A program made the position numbers and the translations under genes. The notes under the pieces were generated by a model, which was not told where the DNA came from, did no database searches, and worked only from the letters and a program-made list of their open reading frames with translations. Below are positions 35,007 through 47,581 of a DNA stretch of 64,000 bases, in pieces (the first letter of the stretch is position 1; the number at the start of each line of letters is the position of its first letter). Source of the stretch: Melitaea cinxia (lineage: Eukaryota; Arthropoda; Insecta; Lepidoptera; Nymphalidae); NCBI RefSeq assembly GCF_905220565.1, contig NC_059416.1, forward strand, positions 8,246,001 through 8,310,000, read 5' to 3'.

Positions 35007-37170
35007 AAATTTATATAATATGTATAATATGAAATATTAATTAAAAAAAAATTGTGGTGTCATGGGATACCAGGTAGGAACGAAGTTACTTCGGATAGTA
35101 TAGAAGCAACACAATTTGAAAAAAATATGTTGAATTTTATATTTTCTAGTTCTTGATTTTTTTTTAATGTTGTTGCTTGGTTTTTAATTAAGTACATAAG
35201 TAGAAGTATTTAGGAAATTTAGTATTTTATAAAATAACAAATACCGTAAAATAAAAGAAATCAAACAAAATAATTCAAACTATTAAGTGAAATAAAATAC
35301 ATGTAGTCTTTATTTATTTTTGTCGACAGTATAAAATTACATAAATAGTTTAAAAAAAAGTTTACTAGTAATATTTTAGTTTTACAAACGTCATATTATA
35401 CAGTCGTGTGACTGATATTACTTCACTTCCGTTATATATTTTTCTTACGGTTTTAGTATCACATTTTTTTCAGTTCGCTCGCCCAGCCAAATGTCAAGCC
35501 TGCCGTAAGGAACTTCATTCCAATAATTCTTTATGGTAGCTTCTAAAGATTTCTTTTGTAAATATTGTAATTAAAACATAAAAATTATCTCATTACTTAT
35601 AGATGATCTTGATCTTAAACGGTCTGCAAAGAATGTACACATCTCGTTAGAAATCTTAACATGTGTTAACTTGTTACGTTTTCCATCGTGTCGGACCAAA
35701 TACAGTCCACTCTATTATATATGGAATATAAAGAATTAGTTATTTTAGGACATGGACACTTTCTCATTCTGGATTTATTCTTACAAGTTTTTCAAGCAAA
35801 GTTAATAACGTTATTAATTTGTAATCAACCGTTACTATTAAGTTATTTATTTAGACATTCTTCGCGGTAAAGTACGCCCTTAAGTCATTTCCAGACCTTA
35901 TCCTACTCGGGGCTGTGATTGTAAGGCGTTTGTTTAGTATTAATAATTTTCTCATTCATGAAAAATTCGTTGGCTTCTATGTACTAAATGCATTTAATTA
36001 GCCATCTAAATAGATCTTCTTACTAAAAAAATAAATATATAAATATTTTAATACCTAGAATATTTAATACTTATTAATATTACAAAATAAAAATACAGTA
36101 AAAATATAAAACGAAAGACATGTTCTTATATTTCGTAACAAAATATATAATAACCTTAAATATAACGCTTTCTTGGTTATATACGATAATTTTAATTAAA
36201 AACATATTTATCATTATAACTGGTTTGTTACATTTACAAATTTTCACCTTTCACTAATAATAATAAGCGAAACGGACTACATATTTTTGTACACAGACGC
36301 TTTAACTACAACAATTAACACTGCTTGATAAAAGCATTATCGAAAATGAATGTTACTATTTCATTAATATTTATTTTTATTTTCAATAAAATATTGTATG
36401 CCTCAAAAAAATTACATTTTATATTAAGAATTTAAAATAATAATGACTGAATCATACGTAGAATTGTTTATGGGTATTATTTTAAATTAAAATATTACAA
36501 ACATTTTGCAATAAATACTAAGGTTGTATTTATTAGGCTTAATAATACTCCTCATAATAATAGAAAACGTATATAAACATATGGTTAAAGTAAGACAAAA
36601 ATTAAGTGAAGTGTGTTTTCTTACTTAACTTGTTTTTAAATTGTTAGAAAGCGTAGATGCAATGATTAGAACCCTCTGTTAGTGACCATTGTTCCTTTTC
36701 GTGAGAGAAAAAATTAACACGCTTTTATAAAAACAACAATAAAACGTATACCATGAGTACTTGTAGAAATCGAGAAAAATGTTGTGACCTATAATATCAT
36801 TTTACAAAGCAAATTAATTAAATTTAATAAACTAATTACAAAACAATTAATAAATGGAAATAATATGTTTTTAAATATTGAACGTATTTCTAAAAAATAT
36901 ATGGCAAAATTGTTAACACAAAAATAGTAATTATCACATTTTCTAGTAAAGATCGCGATTGAAATCGATAAATTTACTTTTGTACATACGCTCAGTTATA
37001 CGTAAAAAGCTGTAAGCGTCATCGCGCCCAAGTGTCGCAATTGATATTAAACAAAAATAATAATTATCGATCAATTCCAAAATCCGTTCACGTCACTTCC
37101 ATACAGGCGTGTAACAATTTCGTTCGCTCTAGTTTAATACTGCCTTCAAGTTCACTTTTGATGCGTCCGG
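35007..37170. other. Upstream region of OsiC
   Basis: AT-rich with no recognised repeat or gene. Sequence from about 37.02 kb to the start becomes GC-richer, as expected for proximal promoter and leader. Confidence 0.5.
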
Positions 37171-37173
37171 CTA

Positions 37174-37207
37174 CAAGTAGTGGGGTGAGAGGCTTAAAAC
37201 ACTCCGT
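37174..37207 (+). promoter_or_regulatory. OsiC core-promoter block shared with OsiD
   Basis: GTGGGGTG (37180-37187), then AAAACA (37196-37201), two bases, then CCGT (37204-37207) occur with almost the same spacing upstream of OsiD. The place of the OsiD TATAAA is taken here by a degraded CTACAAGTA. The ATG is 52 bp further on. Confidence 0.45.
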
Positions 37208-37258
37208 CTATACAGCGTAGCAGCACTTGATGTTAGCTTTCCGTAGGGGTGAACAAAC

Positions 37259-40200
37259 ATGAGGCGTATTACATTTGTCCTATTTCTGGTGGCAGTGGCC
37301 CGGGCTATGCCAGCCCTGGACAAAGATGCCAACGACCCCAGCTTAGTTAGCAGCGTTATTGGCGTCGTCAAGGAGTGTGTTGAAGGGGATGTGTCTTTGT
37401 GCCTTAAGGTGTGTTGAACATAAAGTGATAAGTGTTGTGCAATCAATGTGTCAGTGATCTTATTTAGTTTGCTTTTGGTTGCAGGAGAAAGCTCTGAAGT
37501 ATGTGGAGAACCTGTCGTCCGCGCGGGAGATGGATCTAGCTGAGGGTGTCACACTGATCGGCAATGGATCACCAAGGTCTGCTAGGTCATACGAGCCATT
37601 GGCTGACGAGCCAAAAATCAGAGAAGCGCAGGTTGAGTCCAGGCTTGTTGACTCGGCAGCGGATTTCTTGGAGAACCATGTCATTCAGTTCCGACTACCC
37701 TCATCAGCTGTCGAAGGCATGAAGCGTTCACTTGAAGAAGGTATGTTTTAAATTAATCAATTCATTCACTTTTTTAACTTTCAACGAGATTAGTATTTAG
37801 ACCCTGAAAAAGAGAAAAACTTAAAATCTAGTTACTATAAATATGCATTTTGTTAATTCAACATTATAAAAAATACGTAAAAGAAAAAGTCTCGGTATAC
37901 ATAATTTAGATAACACTGTCTAACTATTACCATACGATGATGTAATATTCAAATCAATGATTTGAGTCCATTTGACCGCACGTTAAACACGCTAAAAATT
38001 CATATGCATCAAACTCATTCAGTTTCGTGTCTCAAACAAGAAGTGTTACACAATGACTTTAACATTATGAAAGAGGAAATAAAAATGAAAGATCTAAAAC
38101 GAATAAAAGAAAGAATTACCGCACGAATAAAAGAAGCAAATAAAAGAAATGTGGGTCGCGACGTGCAACCAAATAAACGATTTGTTGATACGGTTTTCTT
38201 CTCAATGTCAAATAAATAGTGCAAAACAAAGATTACTTTTGGTTAAGGCAGAAACAGATCTGCATTTATATTCATTAAAATAAAAATAAAAACATCATAG
38301 CAATAATTCTGGCACTTTAGCTAGAGGGTATTAAACAGGTAGTCAAGGAAAATAAAAACAAATGTATAATCTATTTCATGTATCAGTATATTTTACAACT
38401 ATTTCCGAATTTTCGTGAACGAAACTTTGGACTCGTGATTAAGATTGCTAGGCCTTGACTGACGATTTGAAGTTCATTGACCATATCAAATTGTATGGAC
38501 AATAGTATAGTTTGATTTGAATCTCATTACTTTATACTTTTTTACGCTATTTATAAAAATACAGCATTTTTATTTTTATTTTTATTTTATTAAACTCCAT
38601 TAGTGTTGTTATTTTTTTCTGCCTTCTATAATTGTATTTGAGTTTATTTGACTTTTATAGGCTTATATAACAAAAAAAGTCCGTACTTTCATGTCCAAAA
38701 TGTATGACATAATTTGTTTCTAAATAGGTATAATTATGTACATATCTTTAAAATTCGTCCTAATTTTGTAAACCGAAAATGATTTCAAGCCTTAATTTGA
38801 GATAAAAAACATCATTAAAGATTTATTTTTTATTTTTTTATACAATGATAGGCTTGCGTTTGATCACTATTTCACCTGATGATATGTGAAAATGTGATCT
38901 AAGATGGAGCACGCTTATCTAGAAGTAATCTATTCATTCGCAACTTAAAGATCCCCGGGTTATAGTTTTACGGAAACACAGAATAAGCAATTTCAAGCCA
39001 AATCATATTTGATAAAAACGTTATTTAAATACAAAGAAATGGGATATTCAAATATTTGATCCAATTAAATGTTACTTTCACTTTTTATGTCCGTATTTGT
39101 TGATACTTAATTTTTACTACGACTCTTTTTATATTTCTCTCCTTTTTTATTAAATATTTCATTACAAAACTTTATAATAACAAACTATCAAACTTTAAAC
39201 AGAAAATTTATAACAAAACGCATTAATTTTATGTCACACTCTACGTCAGTCAGCCAATTAGCTCAGCCTATTGCAGTCCACTGCTGGAAAAAGGCCTCCC
39301 CAAGTTCGCGCCAGAACACACACTATGGTATATATAAACGTGTTCAAATTTAGAATTCTCATATAATATATCTATGTATGCTATTATTATATTATTATTT
39401 ACCCATAGTATAAACCCATAATATAAAAGACAAACTATCATTTATGACAATAAAATTGCACGAGATAGTATTTTCACACTTGCTTTTATTTTATTTGTTC
39501 ATATTTTAACACTTTTAATGGACTTCGTATCAAATCTTGTTAGCATTACGGAAATTACGGTAGACCGTCAAAATTTCACGAGAATATTACAGAGTTAATT
39601 AATTTCGACAGATATATCACCTAGATTGTCAAGTGTCACATGTCTTTAATGATTTAAAATGTACGCCATGACTTAGAATTAAAAGTCTATCCAAGTGTTC
39701 ACTCATGGTAGGGATTGATCTAGTTCCGATTAGCGGTATACTCATCAATAGTACCAGCGTAGAAGAAAACATTGAATATGCATTAGCGTTAATCGTAATT
39801 CTGGCTTTTCGACATTATTAAAATAAAATCGCACTTATTAAAATTGTTTTAAAATCTCGTCCGTGCGTATTAATATTAATAATAATAATAATAAATTTAT
39901 TTGTAGAAACTCACTGCATCAGGTTAAAATGATATAAAAAGAAAACACATACAATACAAACATGTAGATAATTAGCAACAAGGACTAAATACAAAGAGGA
40001 TGCAAACGTAAAACAAAACAAAAAAAGAGATACAATATAAACTTATCGATTAAAAGTATTTAACTAAGACATTATTTATATAAGTTCGCAGCATGCCTCA
40101 CAAAAAGGTGTGACCTCAGTTTAAGTTAGGACTGTTAGTCCTAACACTGGTTTTCAGGACCACCCTAAAAGCTTAATTTGTAGATTAGTTTTTAATTATT

Positions 40201-41512
40201 GGTATTTTTTTACTAATACAATAGGAAAGAATGAATTAAAAGATATTATAATACAGTAAGCATTAAAGGCTTCAAATAAAAAAATATAGGAACGCCTTGA
40301 TCATTCATTCATATTATTAGCATAAATGTTTTCGCATATCGGATATATCTAACACGTCTAACACGTCACTACGTGATCACCATATTATTACGATTCCATA
40401 TGACTAGGCCATGAAAGTGGTACATTCCTCCTACGGTCATTAGACGCTTCCGTTCAAAGTCCTTGGTTCAAGCTTTCATGAGAAAACCAGTTTCTTGGCG
40501 AGTCATCGAGAAATCGACCCATAACAAGCCACTCCCAGACTGTCTTCTTTAAAGAAAGTTGATCTGCCAGTCCGATTGGACAATTACAATAATATACTTG
40601 TGCAAGTAAATTGTTCAGTGACTTTAGCTGATAACAGACTTATTAGAATAGATGAGATCTGGTCTCAGGATGCACTTGCTTCATGTATTTTATCTATGTA
40701 TGCTAGTATTATATATGAATCTTATGTAGCACTCAATTAGTATGCACTTGGCATAAGCAGTTACTTCGCAGAATAAAGCAAACATTAGAATAATAAAATA
40801 GAACACAGAGCTACTAGTTAGTTATTTATAAACTCTTATTTTGGGATACCTCAAATAAAGACGATTTATTTTGATAATTATTTAAATTTTATAGCAAAAC
40901 AGAAAGTCAATTAATGAATAAGTCAAATAGAACATTAATTTACTGTGTTATACAAACATAACGGATGCGAAAAAACTAGTTATAGAGGAATTTAGAGAAG
41001 TATTTTAGTACACATCGGTGTCACTTTCGATGAGAATTTACGAGAAAGCTTAGAGTACAAGCGTGAGAAAAGCGGCTGACGTTAAACATAATGTCTATGT
41101 GTTTGCAAATACCATACGCACTTAAAACGCAAAAAAAACGTACAAATTAGTATTCTTTGTTTATTTCAAATTATGTATTTTTTTCGCAGCTCGTGGCAAG
41201 AAGAAGAAGATCAAGCAGCTCCTCCCTCTTTTGGCCATTGCTAAGCTGAAGATTATGGCTTTGATCCCTCTATTCCTCGGTATTATTGCTTTTGCCGCTG
41301 CCAAGGCTGTCCTCTTAGCTAAGGTCGCTCTTCTGGTTGCTGGTATTCTTGCTCTGAAGAAGCTCCTCGCTAGCAAGCATCACGAAACCAGCTACGAAGT
41401 GGTCGCTCACCCACACCACGAAGAGCATTACGCCAGCAGTGGTCACGGCTGGGGAAGATCAATTGACGATAGCCAAAACTTGGCTTATGCCGCACACGTT
41501 AAATCAGATTAA
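37259..41512 (+). CDS. Osiris-family (DUF1676) secreted protein (OsiC), 3 exons
   Basis: Exons 37259-37408, 37485-37740 and 41190-41512 give 242 aa; introns are phase 0 (AAG|GTGTGT) and phase 1 (AAG|GTATGT). The signal peptide is residues 1-17 (ends VARAMP). Cys40 and Cys48 sit in ECVEGDVSLCLK. Exon 2 has the motif GSPRSARSYEPL, shared almost exactly with OsiD. Exon 3 begins ARGKKKK (136-142), then the hydrophobic segment (about 146-195, IPLFLGIIAFAA..., ending LKKLL), a His-rich stretch (YEVVAHPHHEEH) and the signature QNLAYAAH (231-238). The central intron is 3.45 kb, against 192 bp in OsiD. Length and domain order are typical of Osiris proteins, which localise to the endomembrane system or are secreted and act in cuticle formation (family knowledge). 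It looks like a tandem paralogue of OsiD. It might belong to the Osi9-like group, but this is only an impression. Confidence 0.94.
39263..39316 (-). mobile_element. RTE LINE 3' tail fragment
   Basis: CTCAGCCTATTGCAGTCCAC followed by CCCAAGTTCGCGCCAGA on the plus strand: the LINE 3' end inside OsiC intron 2. The CCCCAAGTTCGCGCC continuation matches the coding LINE better than the mini-RTE form. Confidence 0.65.
40126..40144. repeat. Short hairpin TTAGGACT-GTT-AGTCCTAA in OsiC intron 2
   Basis: A perfect 8-bp stem with a 3-nt loop, in a stretch following an (AAT)n run (39878-39900) that may be a LINE 3' region on the minus strand. Confidence 0.5.
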
Positions 41513-42294
41513 GGGCTCCCACTGGGCTTGTTTCTAGACCCCGAATTATTTCTTACATGAACGAACGACTATTTGAAAACAATGAGATATTTATTAATAG
41601 TATTAAGGATATTTATTGAGTATTTATTGATGTTAATCCCTTTGTAAGGGATGGTAATGAGTATTACTGTTGTTTTGTTTTCCCATAAAGTTTGTTCTGA
41701 ATTTGTATGATTCACCTTCGTTATACTACATTAGTATATTTATCACACCTTATACGGTATCCGTATTTGTGTATTTTGTTTTGAACAAATATTATTTTAT
41801 ATACGTCTATATTTTGCTAAGATATTATATGTACTGTTATGTGATCTAGTCCTAGTCTTGTCTTCTTAGTCCTAATACTTAATAACTATTACTATTATTT
41901 TGTACCATATCTTTTATGTTCCTCATTATATTTATTTTATATTCCTCATTATGCTTATTTACGTATTTTTATTTTATAATTTGTATATATTGTAAATAAT
42001 GTATATAATTTTTTTATGTTTAGATGCTTTACAGTAGTATTGTTAAAAATTTAGTCTGATTCACAGCTATATATCATTATATAATATATCATTATATATA
42101 TATCTATCCTAATATATCATTTCATTTCTTATTGTTATTATTTGTAGTACTGCTTAAAATATGTATTATTTTTTATGTAATTTGTATATTTATACATACC
42201 ATATTCATCCTTATTTGTTCATTTACCATTATATCATATTATCATGTTTCTGTATTACTATCATATCATAATTAAGCCCAAAATGTTTCGTACA

Positions 42295-42300
42295 AATAAA
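42295..42300 (+). terminator. Candidate distal poly(A) signal of OsiC
   Basis: AATAAA in ACAAATAAAGAACATAAA, about 0.78 kb past the stop. A nearer CATAAAG variant lies around 41683-41689. A long AU-rich 3' UTR is implied if the distal site is used. Confidence 0.35.
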
Positions 42301-43587
42301 GAACATAAAATATAACCGTTAGTTTGATTTTCATCATCAATAACTTTAAACCATCGTAAGTTAAATATAAAAAAAAAACTCTATAAAAGTATAAATTTAC
42401 TGAAAACAAATTATATAAATTACACGTGTCTGTGTATATTATAAATTTCTAGGAAATAAAAAGTTTTAATAAACTGTGTTTGTTAGTCTGTAACAAATAT
42501 AATCTTATTGCTGCTTTATAATAAAATCAGTCATAAAACATATTATTTACAAAGTATACAGTTAGTATCACTGTACTCATTTACTTTGAAAAGAGACGGA
42601 AACTTATGTATAGATGATGCTGTGGATAATATATGTAAATTAAGATGTTTGTTCATTTGAACATTAATATTAGTAATTAAAATATGAGTAGGTACAGTGT
42701 AGATTATGAAACATTACGCTATGTCATTCAGGCGGTGAATTATTACATAATTATCAAATAACATTAAATAACAAAATCTACACGACCGATTTCAAAGTAT
42801 TTTTATTTTTTAAGCATAGTTTAATTACCACATTAGTTTTCATTAAGATCTATTTATTTATATTCGTACGTAATATTTTAAAATTATTTTGAAACACTAA
42901 AGATAAACTAGCGATATTAAATTTGTCGACAACCATTCTTGTTTATTGCATAAAACACAAAGACAGAGTAATTATGCAACTAATTCGGTACATAAAAATT
43001 AAGATGTGCAGCAACATTATACAAATAATGATTCTCGAAGTCGGGCGTAGCTAGTCACAAGTAAAATAGCCAAAAGAAGCAGAGTATGGAAATATAAAAG
43101 TGAATTCATTTCGAGGACGGCCAAGGGTTATGACCTAAGGATTATAGGTATATCCGATATTTTTCATGATAGACTCGTATCATTTAAATATTATTCCTTC
43201 GTGACTAAAAAATATCATGCTGTGACAAAATAAAACAATAAATGTTGTGTAAACAAGTATTGTAGTGTTGGAACTAATACCACTTCTCAGTAAAAAAAGC
43301 TTAATAGTTTAAAAATTCATATTTTTATTGCATTGTAAGAGGTTCATTAGGCCCTTCAAATATTTAAGACAGACAAACAGAACCTTATCCAATTACATGT
43401 TTAAAAAGTTTTAAAACGCCATCCCTACGAAGATCACCCAAGAACATCCAAAACAAATGACATTATAAAAGTAAATAAAAATAAAAAAAAATAAAAAAAA
43501 TATATAATTGTTTTTTGTCATACTTGAAGCCCAACTGAAGTGTATTAATACCTAGATAGATTAAATATATTACTTTTTTTATACAAA
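42301..43587. other. Intergenic downstream of OsiC
   Basis: AT-rich with no recognised feature. Confidence 0.5.
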
Positions 43588-43775
43588 TATATATATCCGG
43601 TATGGTTGTTAATCCTTTTGAGTCTCCCCATCGTGCCTCGGTGAGCACGTTGAGCCGTCGATCCCGGTTGTTTTCAGAAATATCTGATAACGATCGTTAC
43701 AGGTACTAGGAAATATAACCGCCAACTCGTAGCAGAGCAGTGGTGGATTAAGTTCTAAACCTTCTCTTATATATT
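43588..43775 (+). mobile_element. Diverged SINE body without head
   Basis: GGTATGGTTGTTAATCC, TCGTGCCTCGGTGAGCACGT, GATAACGATCGTTACAGG and CAGTGGTGGATTAAGTTCTA are recognisable but diverged from the 44.4-kb copy. Confidence 0.65.
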
Positions 43776-44375
43776 TATTATTGTATGTATGTATTGAAAA
43801 TCATATCCTAATTTGATAAATTTGAGAAAGACTACTTCTAAATTTAAGCAAGAAAACTTAATTAAAAAAAAAAAAACATCAACGATCCAATTTTCTCCAT
43901 TTTTTAAAGCCGATCAAAAATAGTAATAAAAAAATTGATAACTATCAAAATAATTACATGCAATAAAATTTCAATTTCTCCTTTTTTCATCTAGCCGTAT
44001 GTGAAATAAGCCGGCTTTCGTTTAATAACGCTACCAATTAATATAAATTTCACTGACTTGTCCTATATTATTGTCTGCATCTTGATTTTTTATAATCTAA
44101 GAAAATATTTTACACCTCAGGCTAGCAGGCTAGGCAGTAGGATTTTAAATTTTTATGTGTAGCTTAGTCAAAATCTCATCATCAATGCATATAATAAAAA
44201 TATGACAGATCACCGTCTGAGAAAAAATATTACTGGGACCTTTATCAACGCAAATAGCACCCAAAACAATGATTGTTAGAATTTTTGTCTGTTTATCTGT
44301 GTGTTTGTGCAAGCTAATCTCAGAAACGGCTTATCCGATTTAGATTAATATTTTATATGTTGTATTTTGTATGTT

Positions 44376-44711
44376 GACGCCGCGTTGGCGCAACGGTCAC
44401 AGCCATGGATTGTGCCGGTTGCGCTGGCGGTTGCGGGTTCGATCCCCGCACATGTCAAACATTTGTATTGGCCATACAGGTGTTTGCCGCGGTTTGGCTG
44501 TTTGTGCAGTCCTTGTGGGTCTCCCCTACATGCCTCGGAGAGCAAATTAAGCCGTCGATCTTGGTTGTTATCATATACATCTGATAGCGATCGTTACTCA
44601 TAGTAGGGATTTTATCCGGCAACCCGCATTGGAGCAGCGTGGTGGATTAAGCTCTGATCCTTCTCCTACACGGGGAAAAAGGCCTAGTAGTTGGATATAA
44701 CGGGCGGAAGC
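44376..44711 (+). mobile_element. Complete tRNA-headed SINE (head type 1) with RTE-like tail
   Basis: The head has a tRNA-like pol III promoter: A box TGGCGCAACGG (44386-44396) and B box GGTTCGATCCC (44436-44446), 50 bp apart. The body follows (GGCCATACAGGTGTTTGCCG, CCTCGGAGAGCAAATTAAGC, GCGATCGTTACTCATAGTAG, GGAGCAGCGTGGTGGATTAA). The tail is a degraded form of GGCCTATGCCCAGCAGTGGG. It is the best-preserved full-length copy here. Confidence 0.88.
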
Positions 44712-44904
44712 AGAAGCAGATATTATAGGACTTATTTTATAGGTAGATGAAACTGTATCTTTTCCATTATCAATAATTTCCATAATCATTCGTTTATTTA
44801 TTTATAGAACACCAACAAAGTATATTATTACATGTATTCTGTAATGTTGCAAAATAATAATTTAACATCAGTAACCTAAGAAAATATCAAATATATAATA
44901 TACT

Positions 44905-45245
44905 AGCGACCCGCTCCGGCTTCGCATAGGTGCAATGCTTTTACTAAATATACTACAGAATGTCTTTATTTATAGTGTGAAGCTAGCTTACAGCATGGTT
45001 ATTAACATAATAACAACAACATTCAAATATGCGTCGTTTGATTACACGTTATTAGAGAGTGCATTGAAGAAAGGTTCACTGCTCATTCCCGTAGGTGATA
45101 GCGTGATAATATGTAGCCTATATGTTGACCCGACTTCTTAATAATATTCGTGTCAAATTTGAAGTAAATTCATGTAGTACTTTTTGAGTTTATCCCGGAC
45201 ATACATACAGACAAACAGATAAACAGACAAACAGACAAAAATTCT
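44905..45245 (+). mobile_element. Interspersed repeat with (ACAGACAA)n end
   Basis: ACTAGCGACCCGCTCCGGCT, TGCGTCGTTTGATTACACGT, GTACTTTTTGAGTTTATCCC and ACATACATACAGACAAACAG. A short array of AGACAAAC-type units lies at 45208-45240. Confidence 0.6.
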
Positions 45246-45384
45246 AAAAACTATATTTTTGGCTTCGGTATCGATAGTAGATCACACCCCAAGTATTCTT
45301 TAAAAAAATATTCAATGTACAGTTTTTACTTTCCTACCTATTTATTATATGTATAGATTGTGCTAAAAACTGGAGCTAACCGAC

Positions 45385-45525
45385 TAAGGAATTATCTGAA
45401 ACTAATAGAAGATCACAGCTAAATAATTCTTCTGTCAAGCAGTGTTATGTTTCTGTGTTGAGTAAGGTAGCAAGAACTGAAGTGGGGTGAGGGTCAGGGG
45501 TAGAGCCTCTCAAGTTCTATATAAA
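45385..45525 (-). mobile_element. SINE-like repeat, family M, fragment
   Basis: AGAAGATCACAGCTAAATAA, AGCAGTGTTATGTTTCTGTG and GTGGGGTGAGGGTCAGGGGT, reversed relative to the 49.9-kb copy. Confidence 0.6.
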
Positions 45526-46551
45526 AGATATCTTGGTGCTGGCTGCTTGTTTGCTTCTCTTTTACATAATAAAAATGTCTTCAACCATCTTGACTCATAT
45601 ATCACTATCGTTTTATACATAGAATATAGAATTTTAAAATTGACATCAACACATTAAAATAAATATTAAGATTAGATGAATTTAGATGGAAGGTATAAAT
45701 GTGTTTCTACATAGAATGGTCACAGTGAGTGTCTATAACAATACATACCTACTCAAGTTTTGATCTGCGCTAGTAAAAAATTTTGGATTAATCATGTAGA
45801 TATTTTATTTTAATCTATGATGTATTTGTGTTCACAGAAACTCGCCACAGGATTTTATATAGATACAGTATGTTCTAATTCGTTATGTAGATACGGAAAT
45901 ACGTCTGAACTAATCTTAAAATAGCCAGTTGTTCGGAAATGTCTAAACTTTCACTCTCGTAGGCGACTTATAACTTGAATGCTAGGCGGTATTGTAATTT
46001 CTTTAACAGTATCTGTTAAGTACAACACTCTAACCTATCTCGTGTATATGTTGCAACACCCTATACTAATGTATTATATTAAAATACAGTATTTTTTAAT
46101 GAGTTATTACTGAGTTTCTAGCCGATTCTTCTCTGCAAATCTACATTTCGTACAGCTTTACTTTTGATCATAATTAATAATGTAATTTGTATTACGGTGA
46201 TTCGAAAGTTCTTTTGAAGACTATTTTAATTTATGAATTTATCACTTTTCAGACAAGAATTAAGTCTTTAATCATTGTTTTTTTTTTAGGAATTGCTCCT
46301 AAGTTTGTAACATACAAGATGTCGTATGAAAAAATCGCATCAATGCTATACACCATCGTAATATCTAATACTTACTAAATAATCACTTCAATTTATATCA
46401 TTCAGACTTCAGTACTTCAAGAAAATTGTAAGTCATCGCTGTCACTAGGTTTAGCCACGGCCCTTGACAAATTTTATAAATCATAAATTCGAACGCTGTA
46501 CTTAAAGTAATCAACTGAAGTAAGAATTCACGCAGGCGTTCATTCGTTACC
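45526..46551. other. Intergenic, no gene seen
   Basis: AT-rich; nothing recognised. Confidence 0.5.
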
Positions 46552-46563
46552 CATATAAATATT

Positions 46564-46891
46564 CATCATTACAGCCTATACAGTCCACTGCTGGACATAG
46601 GCCTCCACAAGTTTACGCCAAAAATAACGTGAACTCATGTGTTTTGCCCATAGTCACCACGCTGGGCAGGCGGGTTGGTGACCGCAGTACTGGCTTTGTC
46701 GCACCGAAGACGCTGCTGCCCGTCTTCGGCCTGTGTATTTCAAAGCAAGCAGTTGGATGGTTATCCCACCACCGGTCGGCTTTTTAAGTTCCAAGGTGGT
46801 AGTGAAACTGTGATATCCCTTAGTCGCCTCTCACGACACCCATGGGAAGAGAGGGGGTGGCTAAATTCTTTACTACCGTAGCCACACAGTA
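46564..46891 (-). mobile_element. Mini-RTE (leader plus 3' tail) with perfect 12-bp target-site duplication
   Basis: A 328-bp element flanked by CATATAAATATT at 46552-46563 and 46892-46903. On the minus strand it runs leader block, GGTGACTATGGGCAAAACAC, GTGGAGGCCTATGTCCAGCA and tail CTGTATAGGCTGTAATGATG. It carries no protein-coding capacity. Confidence 0.9.
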
Positions 46892-47457
46892 CATATAAAT
46901 ATTAATATTAATAAAATCAATCTACAGATATTAATATAATTATAGCGTCATTCGTAACTCAAATAAATATATATGAAATCGAACTTCAGATATTATACAT
47001 TATCGCTTTACATATCCACGCATTGTTATATTATATACCATATTTGTCTGTGAATGGAAAGCTTTATAATAACAGTTATTGTTCTCATTAATATCAATGT
47101 TCTTAATAATATCATAATTATATCTAATTATAATATTTTATTGTTATTTATCATACAGTTTAAAGATACAAGAATCTGTTTGCTTGGAAATATTATTCTT
47201 TTTTGATAAAAATGTAAATAATTATTAATTATCTGAGCTAGTAGATGAGATAGACTCACTCTCTCTATTATATATATTATATAAGGCGACATACAAGTCT
47301 GACAAGACAAGACATTAAATAAATAAATAATAAATAAACATCTACACGATACACACACGGTCGTCTGTTCCTAAAGTAAGCAACTTAATGTTTATGTTAT
47401 AGGTAATAGCCGACTGGTATAGCTAATTTTTTTTTTGATAAACATACTTCTAAATAA

Positions 47458-47567
47458 TAAATATATAAATAAATATATATATATTACACCTAGACTCGGG
47501 GTGGGAATTGAACCCACAGCCCTCGGAGCAGAAAGCAGGGTCACTACAAGCTGCGCCAACGGGCTAG
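47458..47567 (-). mobile_element. tRNA-headed SINE (head type 3), minus orientation
   Basis: ATTACACCTAGACTCGGGGT, GGGAATTGAACCC (B box on the minus strand) and GCTGCGCCAACGGGCTAG (A box on the minus strand), with an AT-rich tail at the low-coordinate end. Confidence 0.8.
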
Positions 47568-47581
47568 TCGAACATTAAGAG

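Larger units (their letters stand above)
37741..41189 (+). other. OsiC intron 2 (3.45 kb)
   Basis: Phase-1 intron with an RTE tail at 39.3 kb, an (AAT)n run and possible LINE remnant at 39.9-40.2 kb, and a GC-richer island at about 40.41-40.57 kb that no repeat seen here explains. Confidence 0.75.

Noticed and set aside
37962..38219. 85-codon Lys-rich open frame in OsiC intron 2
   Set aside because: It lies within an intron, has no recognisable domain and its composition follows the A-rich sequence.
44376..44450. Possible genuine tRNA gene (A and B boxes present)
   Set aside because: No acceptor-stem pairing or anticodon stem is apparent and the sequence runs straight into a SINE body. It is a SINE promoter.
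45208..45240. Short ACAGACAA-type repeat units as a possible CRISPR or satellite array
   Set aside because: There are only a few units without spacers, part of an interspersed repeat end.
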